Positions 16,758 to 25,433 are shown, counted from the first letter of the stretch. The stretch is 64,000 nucleotides of DNA from Pseudomonadota bacterium (GCA_023403845.1 JAEYDL010000016.1:69414-133413), one strand, 5' to 3'. Notes: generated by a model not told the origin, from the letters alone. Numbers and translations are program-made.

Positions 16758-17786
16758 ATGCTTGAAACCACCTGGTTTGTACTCTGGGGGCTGCTTTGGG
16801 CAGTCTACTTCATCCTTGACGGATTCGATTTCGGGATGGGAACCCTCCTGCCGTTTCTCGCCCGCAACGACGATGAAAAACGTATCATCTACAACGCGGC
16901 AGGCCCCTACTGGGATGGCAATGAAGTATGGCTTATCACTGCCGGCGGTGTAACCTTCGCTGCCTTCCCCAAGGCCTACGCGGTCATGTTCAGCGCCCTC
17001 TATGCGCCGCTTCTTCTGCTGCTCTTCGCGCTGATCTTCAGAGCCGTATCCTTTGAATTCCGCAACAAAAAGGACTGCGCCTGCTGGCGTAAATTCTGGG
17101 ATGCCTGCCAGTTCCTCGGCAATTTCCTTCCCGCGCTGCTGCTGGGCGTAGCGTTCGCCAATCTGTTTATGGGTATCCCCATCGACGGAGACGGCGTCTA
17201 CCACGGCAATCTGCTGAAGCTGCTCAACCCTTACGGTCTCGCTGGGGGCATCTTCTTCGTCGTGATATTCTGCCTGCACGGTTCGCTCTGGCTGGCCCTC
17301 AAGTCCTCCGGCGACATCCATGACCGGGCCGTGGGCACGGCTCGCATGCTTTGGCCCTTCCTCGTGGCTCTGGTCATCGCTTTCCTCGCCCTGACTGCCT
17401 TCTACACGGATCTGTACGCCAACTACATGGCCCACCCGGCCCTTCTGATCGTTCCGATCATCGCCGTAGCGGCGCTCTTGACCATGCGCGCCATGCTGGC
17501 TGGGGACAACCTGCTCGGCGCATGGTTCTGCAGCGCTCTGTTCATCCTTGCGGTCACCTTCTTCGGCGTTCTGGGAATGTTCCCCGGCATCATCATTTCC
17601 AGCATTGATCCCGCGTACAGCGTGACGGCGTTCAACGGTGCATCCAGCCCCCTGACGCTCAAGATCATGCTTGGAGTTACTCTGGCGTGCATTCCCGTGG
17701 TCATCGCCTACCAGGCATGGGTCTACTATACCTTTGCCCACAAGGTAACTCCTGAAAGTCTGAAGCAGGACAGCCACGCCTACTAG
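16758..17786 (+). CDS. cydB: Cytochrome bd quinol oxidase subunit II
   Basis: The protein has 342 residues and about eight membrane segments. The ATG at 16758 follows aagagga, and the typical N-terminus MLETTWFVLWGLLWAVYF starts there. Family signatures LDGFDFGMG, AAGPYWDGNEVWLI and AFPKAYAVMFSALY are intact. It pairs with CydA to form the membrane oxidase. The gap from cydA is 34 nt. A terminator follows at 17813-17854, which probably ends the main oxygen-defence transcript. Confidence 0.97.
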   Translation: MLETTWFVLWGLLWAVYFILDGFDFGMGTLLPFLARNDDEKRIIYNAAGPYWDGNEVWLITAGGVTFAAFPKAYAVMFSALYAPLLLLLFALIFRAVSFEFRNKKDCACWRKFWDACQFLGNFLPALLLGVAFANLFMGIPIDGDGVYHGNLLKLLNPYGLAGGIFFVVIFCLHGSLWLALKSSGDIHDRAVGTARMLWPFLVALVIAFLALTAFYTDLYANYMAHPALLIVPIIAVAALLTMRAMLAGDNLLGAWFCSALFILAVTFFGVLGMFPGIIISSIDPAYSVTAFNGASSPLTLKIMLGVTLACIPVVIAYQAWVYYTFAHKVTPESLKQDSHAY

Positions 17787-17812
17787 ACTCCCTGCGCGAT
17801 TACGCATACCAT

Positions 17813-17854
17813 CAGGGCCTTTCACGGGGAAATTTCGTGGAAGGCCCTTTTTTC
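17813..17854 (+). terminator. Rho-independent terminator after cydB
   Basis: The arms agggcctttcac (17814-17825) and gtggaaggccct form a 12-bp stem with one wobble pair and are followed directly by a run of six or seven T residues. It separates cydB from the small acidic gene. Confidence 0.8.
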
Positions 17855-17878
17855 AACCTTCATCCGCAGGAGAATGCC

Positions 17879-18139
17879 ATGCCCCAACAGTCTGAAACCT
17901 ACGACTCCTTTCTGGCCAGGCTGGGAATTGCCCGCGACAGTGATGAAGAAATCGCTCTGCTCGAAAAGGTTTTCGACATCAGCTTCTGCGACGAGGACTC
18001 ACACGGTGACGATTGCGACTGCGGCTGCCGAGCCGGGAACAAACCGACGGAGACCATGGATGAAGAAATTGAAGAAATCAGCGATGCCGAACTGCTGGCG
18101 GCGGTAAAAGAGTATCTCGCCGCGCATCCTCATTCCTGA
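17879..18139 (+). CDS. Small acidic Cys/His-rich protein of unknown function
   Basis: The protein has 86 residues. The ATG at 17879 has a gcaggag ribosome site 7-10 nt upstream. The protein is strongly acidic and has no membrane segment. A central cluster, CDEDSHGDDCDCGC (residues 37-50), supplies four cysteines and one histidine, which could bind a metal. Helical acidic arms flank it (SDEEIALLEKVFD and ISDAELLAAVKEYL). It is not a CydX-type oxidase subunit, which would be a single membrane helix. The location just after the cydB terminator suggests a link to oxygen or metal stress, but this is inference. I do not recognise the family. Confidence 0.75.
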   Translation: MPQQSETYDSFLARLGIARDSDEEIALLEKVFDISFCDEDSHGDDCDCGCRAGNKPTETMDEEIEEISDAELLAAVKEYLAAHPHS

Positions 18140-18815
18140 TTCACCAGCCTGCCGGCCCTCGGCACCTTGTGTCGGATCATGCGCCTCCTTTTCGTGAAAA
18201 TAATTATAATATTAAATTATATAGTTATTTCAAAATATTATTTATAGCCACTCTGATTTTTACCCCTAAAATCATTGGATGCTTCTGGTCGTGGCTGGAC
18301 ATTGGGGGATAATCACAAAAGAAAAACCGCGAAATCCGGGCAATGGAAATCGCGGTCTTGCGTTTTGGTGTATACCTGATTGGAAGCTCCAAATAACTAT
18401 AATACCCAGAAACTTTTCAGTTAATCAGGCTTGCTATAAAAAATAGTATCAGTTTTTATCCTGCCAAGAGCCTTGAACTATAAAACAGCTTGCAAATACA
18501 GGCTCTTCCACCTCTTTATGGCATTTATAAAAACAATTCTTTTTTGGCAAGTTAGTGTCCAAATGGTGCCTGAAGTTCTTACGATAATATGATAGAATGA
18601 TATGGGCAGATATAAAAAACATACTATGCGAGGGGCAAAAACACTCGTTGCTTTCACGCTCTTGGCTGCTATATAGTAGGGATAGATATGCTTGCCAGCG
18701 ACTGAGTCCGTTCACCTTGACCATGGACGAGGGCGGCTGCCTCTGCCACTTAATATAATTACACGTAAAATAATAGAAAATTTTTATATACAGATGCTAT
18801 AGGTGAGGTCGATTG
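18140..18815. other. AT-rich gene-poor region before the deacylase gene
   Basis: About 675 bases, markedly AT-rich with stretches such as 18195-18250. It has no gene I can support. A hairpin followed, on the minus strand, by a T-rich run lies at 18315-18357. An open minus-strand frame of 91 codons (18449-18724) lies upstream of that hairpin but lacks a ribosome site and recognisable features. The composition suggests acquired DNA. Confidence 0.45.
18315..18357 (-). terminator. Possible minus-strand terminator
   Basis: The arms accgcga (18326-18332) and tcgcggt (18350-18356) extend through an internal loop. Read on the minus strand, the stem is followed by a T-rich run (tttttcttttg). It would end a transcript arriving from the right, where no confident gene exists. 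Confidence 0.4.
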
Positions 18816-19304
18816 ATGAATAAGCAACAAATATACGATTATTTAAGACGAGAAAATATTTGGCATGAAATAACAGAACACGAAGCAGTTTATAATATGG
18901 CTGAACTTTCAAATATTGAAACACCTTATCCTGAATGTGGGGCAAAGAATCTCTTTGTTCGTGATGATAAGAAAAGGAATTATTATCTTATCACTGTCAA
19001 AGGAGATAAACAAGTAGATTTGAAAGAGTTTCGTAAAAACAACAACACAAGAGCATTGTCTTTTGCATCGGCAGATGATTTAATGAATATTATGGGATTG
19101 ATACCTGGTGCAGTAACACCTCTTGGGTTGTTGAATGATTCTGAATGCAAGGTGACACTATTTTTGGATAATGACTTTATGAATGATTTTGATTTAATAG
19201 GTGTTCACCCAAATGATAACACTGCAACAGTTTGGCTTAAAGCAAAAGACTTAATGAAACTTGTTCAGAAACACGGAAATACGGTAAATATTGTTCAGAT
19301 ATAA
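18816..19304 (+). CDS. YbaK/ProX-type aminoacyl-tRNA deacylase
   Basis: The protein has 162 residues. The ATG at 18816 was preferred to the TTG one codon upstream, and gaggt lies about 8 nt before it. The single domain matches the prolyl-tRNA synthetase-associated (ProX/PrdX) editing family: HEAVYNMAELSNIE, AKNLFVRDDKKRNYYLITVKGDK with the conserved lysines, and GAVTPLGLLND. Such free-standing proteins hydrolyse mis-charged Ala-tRNA(Pro) in trans. Codon use is clearly AT-rich compared with the neighbours and the flanks are gene-poor, so recent horizontal acquisition is likely. The specificity for Ala-tRNA(Pro) is inferred from the family. Confidence 0.9.
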   Translation: MNKQQIYDYLRRENIWHEITEHEAVYNMAELSNIETPYPECGAKNLFVRDDKKRNYYLITVKGDKQVDLKEFRKNNNTRALSFASADDLMNIMGLIPGAVTPLGLLNDSECKVTLFLDNDFMNDFDLIGVHPNDNTATVWLKAKDLMKLVQKHGNTVNIVQI

Positions 19305-19685
19305 GCCACAGACAAATTATCGTTTACACAATGGAGTCTTATCGCTGATGAACTCACACATTTATTTGAGTCGTTGATACTGTCGTGAGGTAGTTCTTTT
19401 TACAGATTCCTCCCTGAATCAGACTTCTCCGGCAACGAAAATCCGGAAACAAGGGCCGGCACGCAGGAAATCCCATTTCCTTTCCCCCAAAATATCGCTG
19501 CTCCGGGTTCTGAATCCGTGTCTGGAAATGGTCCGCTGGCGACGGCATGAGTTGCGCACGCACCTGCATCAATCTGAGGAGCCTGTAGCGGCATTTTTTT
19601 GATTGGACTCAAAAATCTGGTTCCCGGCACAGGCGTGCTTTTCGCCGGACTGACGGTTTCTCCGTGCATGAAACAGGCTTCTGGT

Positions 19686-19729
19686 CCGGTCTGCCGACGG
19701 CTTTCTGATTCGACGTTCCGGCAGACCGG
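19686..19729. repeat. Inverted repeat, 10-bp arms
   Basis: ccggtctgcc (19686-19695) and ggcagaccgg (19720-19729) are perfectly complementary with 24 nt between them. There is no T-run on either side, so it does not look like a terminator. Function unknown. Confidence 0.5.
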
Positions 19730-19978
19730 GCCTCCCCTTTCTCCCCTGATAAATATTCTTTTTTATCGCTATCGACGTACATGCAATCGCGGCAAGGCCT
19801 TGTCCTTCTCCCGAGCATATCATGCTTCAGCAAATGCGTGAAATATTCCGTACGAGTTCCTGCAAGTCGGCACAAAGGGCGGAAACAGCAAAGTATGCTG
19901 TTGATGCATTGCCCTCGTTACAGGACAAAAAAATACAGAAAACAAAATATACACCGTACGTCCTGACATTTCTTCAGA

Positions 19979-20007
19979 TTGCCAATCTCTTCCATTCAAG
20001 CTAGAAA
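19979..20007 (+). promoter_or_regulatory. Candidate promoter of the M48 protease gene
   Basis: TTGCCA (19979-19984), a 17-nt spacer and TAGAAA (20002-20007) lie 36 nt before the GTG start. This is a moderate match to a sigma-70 promoter, found by eye. Confidence 0.35.
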
Positions 20008-20043
20008 GTCTCTTATTGTATCCGGTTACAGGAGGAGTTCTGC

Positions 20044-20787
20044 GTGAAACGATTTCTTGCGCTTTTTTCCGGTATCCTTGTCCTGTTGAGTGCTGGATGC
20101 GTGGATCAAATCAACGTTGCCAAGACGGTTGGAGCCATAGCCAATCTGGGAACAGCTGTGACCCTTTCCGACACGGACATCAAGTCCATGTCCAAGGAAA
20201 TGCGCGCACAGGGCGACGCCAAGGCGCAAGTGGCCCCATCCAGCAACAAGTACGCCAAGCGGCTGGCGGTCATTACCCGAAAGCATGCCACGGAAAAGGG
20301 ACAGCCCCTCAACTTCAAAGTCTATCTGACCAGGGAGATCAACGCCAACGCGACGGCTGACGGCTCCATCCGCGTTTACTCGGGTCTCATGGATCTCATG
20401 ACCGACGACGAACTCCGCTATGTGCTGGGACATGAAATCGGCCATGTGATGGAAGGACATTCCCTGTCGGCGGCCCGACTTGCATACACGGCTTCCGCAG
20501 CGCGTCAGGGGGCGGGGGCGCTCAATTCCGTAGCGGATATGCTTGCCAGTTCCACGCTGGGAGATATTCTGGAAGCTACGGTAAACGCCCAGTTTTCCCA
20601 GAAACAGGAATCCGACGCCGACATGTATGCTCTCGAATTCATGAAGGCCAACCATTACGATGCGCGAGCCGCCGTCACGGCCCTGCGCAAACTGGAAAAG
20701 CTGAGTTCCGGTGGCGGCGGGCTTCTGTCGAGTCATCCTGCTCCCGGGGAACGCGCCGACCGCATGGAACAGGAACTTTCCCAATAA
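20044..20787 (+). CDS. M48-family metalloprotease lipoprotein
   Basis: The protein has 247 residues. The GTG start at 20044 has a good aggagg site. A lipoprotein signal peptide ends in LSAGC, with C19 as the lipidated residue. The zinc motif HEIGH is at residues 130-134, and a downstream glutamate in QESDADMYAL supplies the third ligand. This is the LoiP/YcaL-like class of periplasmic, membrane-anchored proteases that take part in outer-membrane protein quality control. The gene stands alone, followed by a strong terminator. Confidence 0.93.
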   Translation: MKRFLALFSGILVLLSAGCVDQINVAKTVGAIANLGTAVTLSDTDIKSMSKEMRAQGDAKAQVAPSSNKYAKRLAVITRKHATEKGQPLNFKVYLTREINANATADGSIRVYSGLMDLMTDDELRYVLGHEIGHVMEGHSLSAARLAYTASAARQGAGALNSVADMLASSTLGDILEATVNAQFSQKQESDADMYALEFMKANHYDARAAVTALRKLEKLSSGGGGLLSSHPAPGERADRMEQELSQ

Positions 20788-20799
20788 CCCCACAAAGTG

Positions 20800-20831
20800 C
20801 AAGAGCCGGAAAAATTTCCGGCTCTTGTTTA
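20800..20831 (+). terminator. Rho-independent terminator after the M48 protease gene
   Basis: The arms caagagccgga (20800-20810) and tccggctcttg (20817-20827) form a perfect 11-bp stem with a 6-nt A/T loop, followed by ttt. Confidence 0.75.
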
Positions 20832-20950
20832 TGGAGGCTCCCGCAGAAAGGCTGCCTCGACATTCTTTGATCCCCGCCCCCGGTTACCAGACCTCGAATC
20901 AGAACAACGGGAAGAGGCTGATTCTTCAGAAAAAAGACCTGCTTTCTGCA

Positions 20951-20989
20951 GAAAGAAACACGGGCATGTTTCCCCAAAACATTGCCCGT
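20951..20989 (-). terminator. Rho-independent terminator of the phosphorelay operon
   Basis: On the minus strand acgggca-a-tgttt pairs with aaaca-tgcccgt (one bulged A) and is followed by gtttctttc. It lies 45 nt downstream of the hybrid kinase stop. Confidence 0.6.
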
Positions 20990-21033
20990 GCCCGACGCCG
21001 CGCATCGCGGTCGGAAAAGTAAACGCCGTCCCC

Positions 21034-23568
21034 TCAGCTCCTCCTGCCTGTCATCTTTTCAAGAACCTGACACAGTATCGTAAAATCAATGGGTTTGGAA
21101 ATATGGGCATTCATGCCGGCCGCCGTGGTCGCCGCGATATCTTCCGTAAAGGCATTTGCGGTGACGGCTATGATGGGGATAATCTTGGCATCCGGCCGAG
21201 ACAGGACGCGGATTGTTCTGGTCGCTTCACATCCATCCATCTGAGGCATTTGCATATCCATGAGGATTGCGTCGAATTCAAAGGGTTGAGAGGTTCTGAA
21301 TTTTTCTACAGCCTCCACCCCATTCCATGCCTGTACGACCTTGATGCCGTTCATGGACAAAACTTCCGTGGCGATCTCCATGTTGACCATGTTGTCTTCA
21401 GCCAGCAAAATCTTTTTGCCTTCAAGAGAAAACGTATGCGAAGGAATGGCCTTTTCCCTTTCTGTGGCCCGTACATCAGCCTGGGCGACCGTCAGCGGCA
21501 TACTGACGGTAAAGGTCGTTCCCTTGCCGAGTTCGCTGGTCACATTGATCTGACCGCTCATCTGCGTCACAAGATTCTTCACGATGGGCATGCCAAGCCC
21601 GGTGCCTGAAATCTGTCTGGAGGTAAACCGCGTTTCACGGGCATAGGGTTCAAACAGAAGGGGCAGAAACTCCTTCGACATGCCGACCCCGGTATCCCGC
21701 ACCACAATCTGATACTGGGAATACTCCTTGTCCTCAAACTGCCGTACATCTACGGAAACATCGTCGCCCTCGGAAGTAAACTTGAAGGCATTGGACAGCA
21801 GGTTGTTCATGATCTGGCTAATGCGGGACGCATCTCCAAGCACCTCTGGATTCTGGATCTCGTAACGGACCAGAAACGATTTTCCCTCCGCCTCCGCCTG
21901 CAGCCTGAACATCGTAACGCATTCCTCGATGCAGTTCTGCAGATTGAACTGCTGATTATTCAGCACCACCTTGCCCTGTTCTATGCGGGACATATCCAAA
22001 ATATCGTTGATCAGGTCAAGAAGCTGTCGGCTGGAATAAGAAATCTTTTCCATATAGCCGGCTACCTTTTCCGGCTCATTCAGATGCTGGCTCACCAGGT
22101 TGGACAATCCTATAATCGCGTTCAACGGTGTACGCATGTCATGGGACATATTACTGAAAAAAGCATGTTTCGTCTTTTCGCTGCGCCGGGAAGTTTCCAG
22201 AGCATTTTCCAGCAGCCTGCGCTCCTGCAACTGTCGCTGCTTTTCCTGCTCCACCTCTCTGAAGCAGAGAACCACCTCTCCCGGAGCCAGCGATACGTCG
22301 AACAGAACCCGCACGTTCACCCAACGGTAGGTGTCGCCGAACAACCGAAGAAAATCTCCGCCGAAGTCCTGAATTCGCTGCGCCACCAGCCTGCGGATGC
22401 TCTCGGAGGAAAAGCTTTCCAGATATTCCTTGTACGCTCCTGGTTCGATTACCTCCTTCATGACACGCAACAGTTCCTCGTACGATCCTTTTGTCGCCAG
22501 CCTGCTCCGGACGTAATCGGACCCCTTGATCATTTCATAGGTATTTCTTTCAAAATCCACACGATAAAGCGCATAGTAAGAATTCCCCAGAACCCGAATC
22601 GTCTCGTTGGTGCGCTCCACCTGTCTATTGAGGCTGAAGTCTCTCCAGAGGATCAAAATAATGGTCAGAAGGGATAAAAAAAAGAATATGATGAAAAGGA
22701 TGCTGATCCGATACAAATTTCCGAGTATGGTATCATAGGGAATCGTTATGATGGCCAGCCATCCGTTCGGCATGATGCTGTAATAAACATTACGCAAATT
22801 CCCGTTTGGATCATAGATGGACGAATCATATGCGTCCTGTTCACCATTGAGAATGCTGCGCACCAGAATATTCATGTATCGCTGAATTTCATTGTCCGGA
22901 AGATTCAAAATGGTCTGCTTGTAAATCAATGTTCCGGCGCTGTCGCACAGATAGAAGGACGCCTCTTCGGGAAGGGTCAGCGGATTTTTCTGAAACTGAA
23001 AATTTTGCGGAAAAATATCAAAGGCAAGAACCGCATCGGCAAATTTGCACTTCTGGGCTATGGTGATTACCGGCTTGTCGTAAATGGCGTCGGTATAGGC
23101 AGGCGTAAAGATCACGCGCCCTTCGGCCGCTACGGCCATCCTGTACCAGGGGGCCTGCGTGAAATCGTACGTCTCATCGCCTGCCCACGGATTCGCAGCG
23201 ACGATCTTACCGTCCATCACGGCATAGGGGTCCACCGTATTTTTTCCCAATACGCTCTGAATACTCTTAAAATACAGCTGAAGCCAGCGTTCCGGATTTT
23301 CCTGCGGCCCTTCATCGTATATAGGGACGTCAAGCGTCTGCGTGCCGAAGGCCATAAGGGACTCATAAATAGTCAAATTATTCCACTCTTCCGAAGCGTA
23401 GCTTCTGGCTAGAGACTCCCCCATTTCCTGTGCGTTTTTTAAAAGTTCCGTACGCAGGATCCAGAAGCCGCCGCCTCCGAGAATTGTAAACGCACAAAGC
23501 ACGATCAGGTAGACGGACAAATGCCGGAGATCCCGTCTCCACCTCCACTTCATCCGCAGAGACGTCAT
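21034..23568 (-). CDS. Hybrid sensor histidine kinase with Cache-like sensor and receiver
   Basis: The protein has 844 residues. The ATG at 23568 overlaps the Hpt stop as ATGA and has GGAG upstream; it was preferred to a GTG three codons earlier. TM1 is at about 17-35. A Cache-like periplasmic region (about 45-285, with WYRMAVAAEGRVIFTPAY and PNGWLAIITIPYD) is followed by TM2 at about 288-310. A PAS-like segment and then the HisKA domain follow, with phospho-acceptor H476 in FFSNMSHDMRTPLNA. The ATPase boxes DTGVGM and GTGLGM are present. A C-terminal receiver (from about 720, aspartate in ILMDMQMPQMDG) feeds the adjacent Hpt protein. It probably senses a small extracellular molecule. Confidence 0.93.
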   Translation of the reverse strand: MTSLRMKWRWRRDLRHLSVYLIVLCAFTILGGGGFWILRTELLKNAQEMGESLARSYASEEWNNLTIYESLMAFGTQTLDVPIYDEGPQENPERWLQLYFKSIQSVLGKNTVDPYAVMDGKIVAANPWAGDETYDFTQAPWYRMAVAAEGRVIFTPAYTDAIYDKPVITIAQKCKFADAVLAFDIFPQNFQFQKNPLTLPEEASFYLCDSAGTLIYKQTILNLPDNEIQRYMNILVRSILNGEQDAYDSSIYDPNGNLRNVYYSIMPNGWLAIITIPYDTILGNLYRISILFIIFFFLSLLTIILILWRDFSLNRQVERTNETIRVLGNSYYALYRVDFERNTYEMIKGSDYVRSRLATKGSYEELLRVMKEVIEPGAYKEYLESFSSESIRRLVAQRIQDFGGDFLRLFGDTYRWVNVRVLFDVSLAPGEVVLCFREVEQEKQRQLQERRLLENALETSRRSEKTKHAFFSNMSHDMRTPLNAIIGLSNLVSQHLNEPEKVAGYMEKISYSSRQLLDLINDILDMSRIEQGKVVLNNQQFNLQNCIEECVTMFRLQAEAEGKSFLVRYEIQNPEVLGDASRISQIMNNLLSNAFKFTSEGDDVSVDVRQFEDKEYSQYQIVVRDTGVGMSKEFLPLLFEPYARETRFTSRQISGTGLGMPIVKNLVTQMSGQINVTSELGKGTTFTVSMPLTVAQADVRATEREKAIPSHTFSLEGKKILLAEDNMVNMEIATEVLSMNGIKVVQAWNGVEAVEKFRTSQPFEFDAILMDMQMPQMDGCEATRTIRVLSRPDAKIIPIIAVTANAFTEDIAATTAAGMNAHISKPIDFTILCQVLEKMTGRRS

Positions 23569-23924
23569 TGCAGGCACTCCAGAATTGCTTCAGTCGCCTG
23601 CGCATAGGCGGCTTCCACCTCGGGCATCATATCGGCTGCACTTTTCAGATCGCCGGCTCTCAGCAGTTCCAGCTGTCTGGCAACCAGATTCGACAAGGTG
23701 ACGAGAGACAAGTTGGCGCACAGTCCCTTCAACGTGTGCGCTGCGGCGATAGCCCCTTCCATATCCGCACTGGCTATCGCCCCGGTCAGATTGCGGCAGC
23801 CGGGATCTTCCGGGAATTTCTTCAGAAAACGGACCAGCAGGGCTTCATTCCCCATAAAGCGTTTCAAAGCTCCTTTTACATCGATTCCGGCGGAGGTCAG
23901 TCTTCTTTCCACCACATCGTCCAT
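23565..23924 (-). CDS. Hpt-domain phosphotransfer protein
   Basis: The protein has 119 residues and is a stand-alone histidine phosphotransfer domain. The phospho-accepting H63 sits in AAHTLKGLCANL, the family signature. The start ATG at 23924 is preceded by ggagct. It lies 12 nt after the HD-GYP regulator gene and overlaps the hybrid kinase start by 4 nt. It should shuttle phosphate from the kinase receiver to the HD-GYP receiver. This completes a His-Asp-His-Asp relay in three consecutive genes. Confidence 0.92.
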   Translation of the reverse strand: MDDVVERRLTSAGIDVKGALKRFMGNEALLVRFLKKFPEDPGCRNLTGAIASADMEGAIAAAHTLKGLCANLSLVTLSNLVARQLELLRAGDLKSAADMMPEVEAAYAQATEAILECLQ

Positions 23925-23936
23925 TTTCCAGCTCCT

Positions 23937-25013
23937 TTACCGGGTGATGCTCTGCCGCATCTCTTTTTCCACCTGAAAAAAACATTCCAGCAAGCGCGGA
24001 TTGAAAACGCCGCACTCTCCGTTTGCGATCATGGCCAGCGCCTTCTCCGGCGAAAAGGCGTTCTTGTAGACTCTTCTGCTGACCAGAGCGTCATAAACGT
24101 CCGCCAGGGCGACCACCTGTGCCCAGATGGAACACTCGTCGCCCTTCAGCCCGTCCGGATACCCCCTTCCGTCCCAACGCTCATGATGGTGCCTCGCAAT
24201 GTCATATGCATACCTGTAGACTCCGAGTTCCCGCATCTGCGGAATATTTTCCAACAGCAGCGCCCCCTGAACCGTATGCGTCTTCATGATCTCGTATTCT
24301 TCGGGAGACAGCCGTCCCGGCTTGTTCAATATGGCATCCGGAATGGCAATTTTCCCGACGTCATGCATGATGGAAGCCAGGGCGATGTGATTCATATCGT
24401 CTTCGGACACCCCCTGACCGAATTCCGTATTGACAAGCATGAACCGGGTGATGTCGCGAATACGCCGGACATGTTCTCCGGACTCGCCATTACGGAATTC
24501 AATGGCGGCAGCCAGCGACTCCACCATCCCCTGATTCAGCTTGATGATCTGCTGGGCCTGCCGCAAAAGCTCCGACTGCTGCCGCTCCACTACGTTGCTG
24601 AGCTGCCTTCTGGACTGAAACAGTTCCACGACGGACTGCACGCGGCGTATGACGATATAAGGAGCGACGGGCTTGCTGATTATATCCATGACGCCCAGCT
24701 CGTAGGCATCTTGCATGAGAGCATCGCCCGTTTCCGCCGTAATCAAAAAAATGGGAGTCTGCTGGGGAACCCCCGCGTCATGCAAGTGTCTCAGAACTTC
24801 GATCCCGTTCATCTCGGGCATGATGACATCCAGAAGCACCGCACAGATTCTGTTCCGAAGGGCAAAAAGCCTCTCCAGTCCCACCCTGCCGTTCTCTGCT
24901 TCCTCAATGGCATAAAAACGGGAAAAAATGTTCTCCAGAATCCCCCGGTTCACGGCGTCATCGTCGATGATGAGCATAGTATCCGGGACTACGTGCCGCT
25001 GGTTTGTCTTCAC
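23937..25013 (-). CDS. Response regulator with HD-GYP cyclic-di-GMP phosphodiesterase domain
   Basis: The protein has 358 residues. The receiver (about 10-125) carries D17-D18-D19 and the phospho-acceptor D62 in LLDVIMPEMNG. A coiled linker (about 135-165) leads to the HD-GYP domain, with HD at 217-218 (MHDVGKIAIPD), HHHERWDGRGYP containing GYP at 284-286, and ALADVYDALVS. The domain hydrolyses cyclic-di-GMP, and its metal-binding residues appear complete. It is the first gene of the relay operon and the output of the hybrid kinase/Hpt pair. It probably controls motility versus attachment, although targets are not visible. Confidence 0.94.
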   Translation of the reverse strand: MKTNQRHVVPDTMLIIDDDAVNRGILENIFSRFYAIEEAENGRVGLERLFALRNRICAVLLDVIMPEMNGIEVLRHLHDAGVPQQTPIFLITAETGDALMQDAYELGVMDIISKPVAPYIVIRRVQSVVELFQSRRQLSNVVERQQSELLRQAQQIIKLNQGMVESLAAAIEFRNGESGEHVRRIRDITRFMLVNTEFGQGVSEDDMNHIALASIMHDVGKIAIPDAILNKPGRLSPEEYEIMKTHTVQGALLLENIPQMRELGVYRYAYDIARHHHERWDGRGYPDGLKGDECSIWAQVVALADVYDALVSRRVYKNAFSPEKALAMIANGECGVFNPRLLECFFQVEKEMRQSITR

Positions 25014-25433
25014 AAGGCTCCTCCCGCAAGGCGGCCTTTTCCTGAAAGGATGACTGCCCGTGTCTGTTCAACAGCAGATAGCCATGATCTCGTTATTTTA
25101 TTCCTTGCCCGGAATGTGTCAATATAAAAGCCAACCTGCATTCAATATGACATAATGACAAAGCGTGACTCTCTCCCGCAGAGGCTCCCTGCCGGCTTTG
25201 AAGGCTGTCGTCAAACGACGTTTGCAAAAGACGGTTACATAACGGCGCGCCCGGACCTGATGCCCCTTTTCCATGGCCGGGGAAACCGCTCCGGCCTCCG
25301 GCATCGCACGGTCCCCTCCCTCACGGACATTCTTCCGAAGCTCGCGGATGGAAATTTCTCATATCGGAGAACACCATCCGGAAGTCCGTCTCCTGAAAAT
25401 CATACCCTTTCCTGCAATCTCTTGTTTTACTGG
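25014..25433. other. Non-coding gap between the phosphorelay operon and the FmdE fusion gene
   Basis: About 420 bases. The part next to 25013 should hold the promoter of the phosphorelay operon; the AT-rich patch at 25080-25160 is the best place. A plus-strand open frame that starts here and runs into the next gene is antisense to it and has no features of its own. No clear terminator for the FmdE fusion gene was found. Confidence 0.45.

Larger units (their letters stand above)
19305..20043. other. Gene-poor region between the deacylase and the M48 protease
   Basis: About 740 bases with only short overlapping open frames on both strands and none with a recognisable protein or ribosome site. 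A perfect 10-bp inverted repeat lies at 19686-19729. A sigma-70-like promoter for the next gene is near the right end. The first 100 bases share the AT-rich character of the deacylase gene. Confidence 0.45.

Noticed and set aside
18449..18724. 91-codon minus-strand frame in the AT-rich island
   Set aside because: No ribosome site or family; kept only as a transcription hint because of the terminator downstream.
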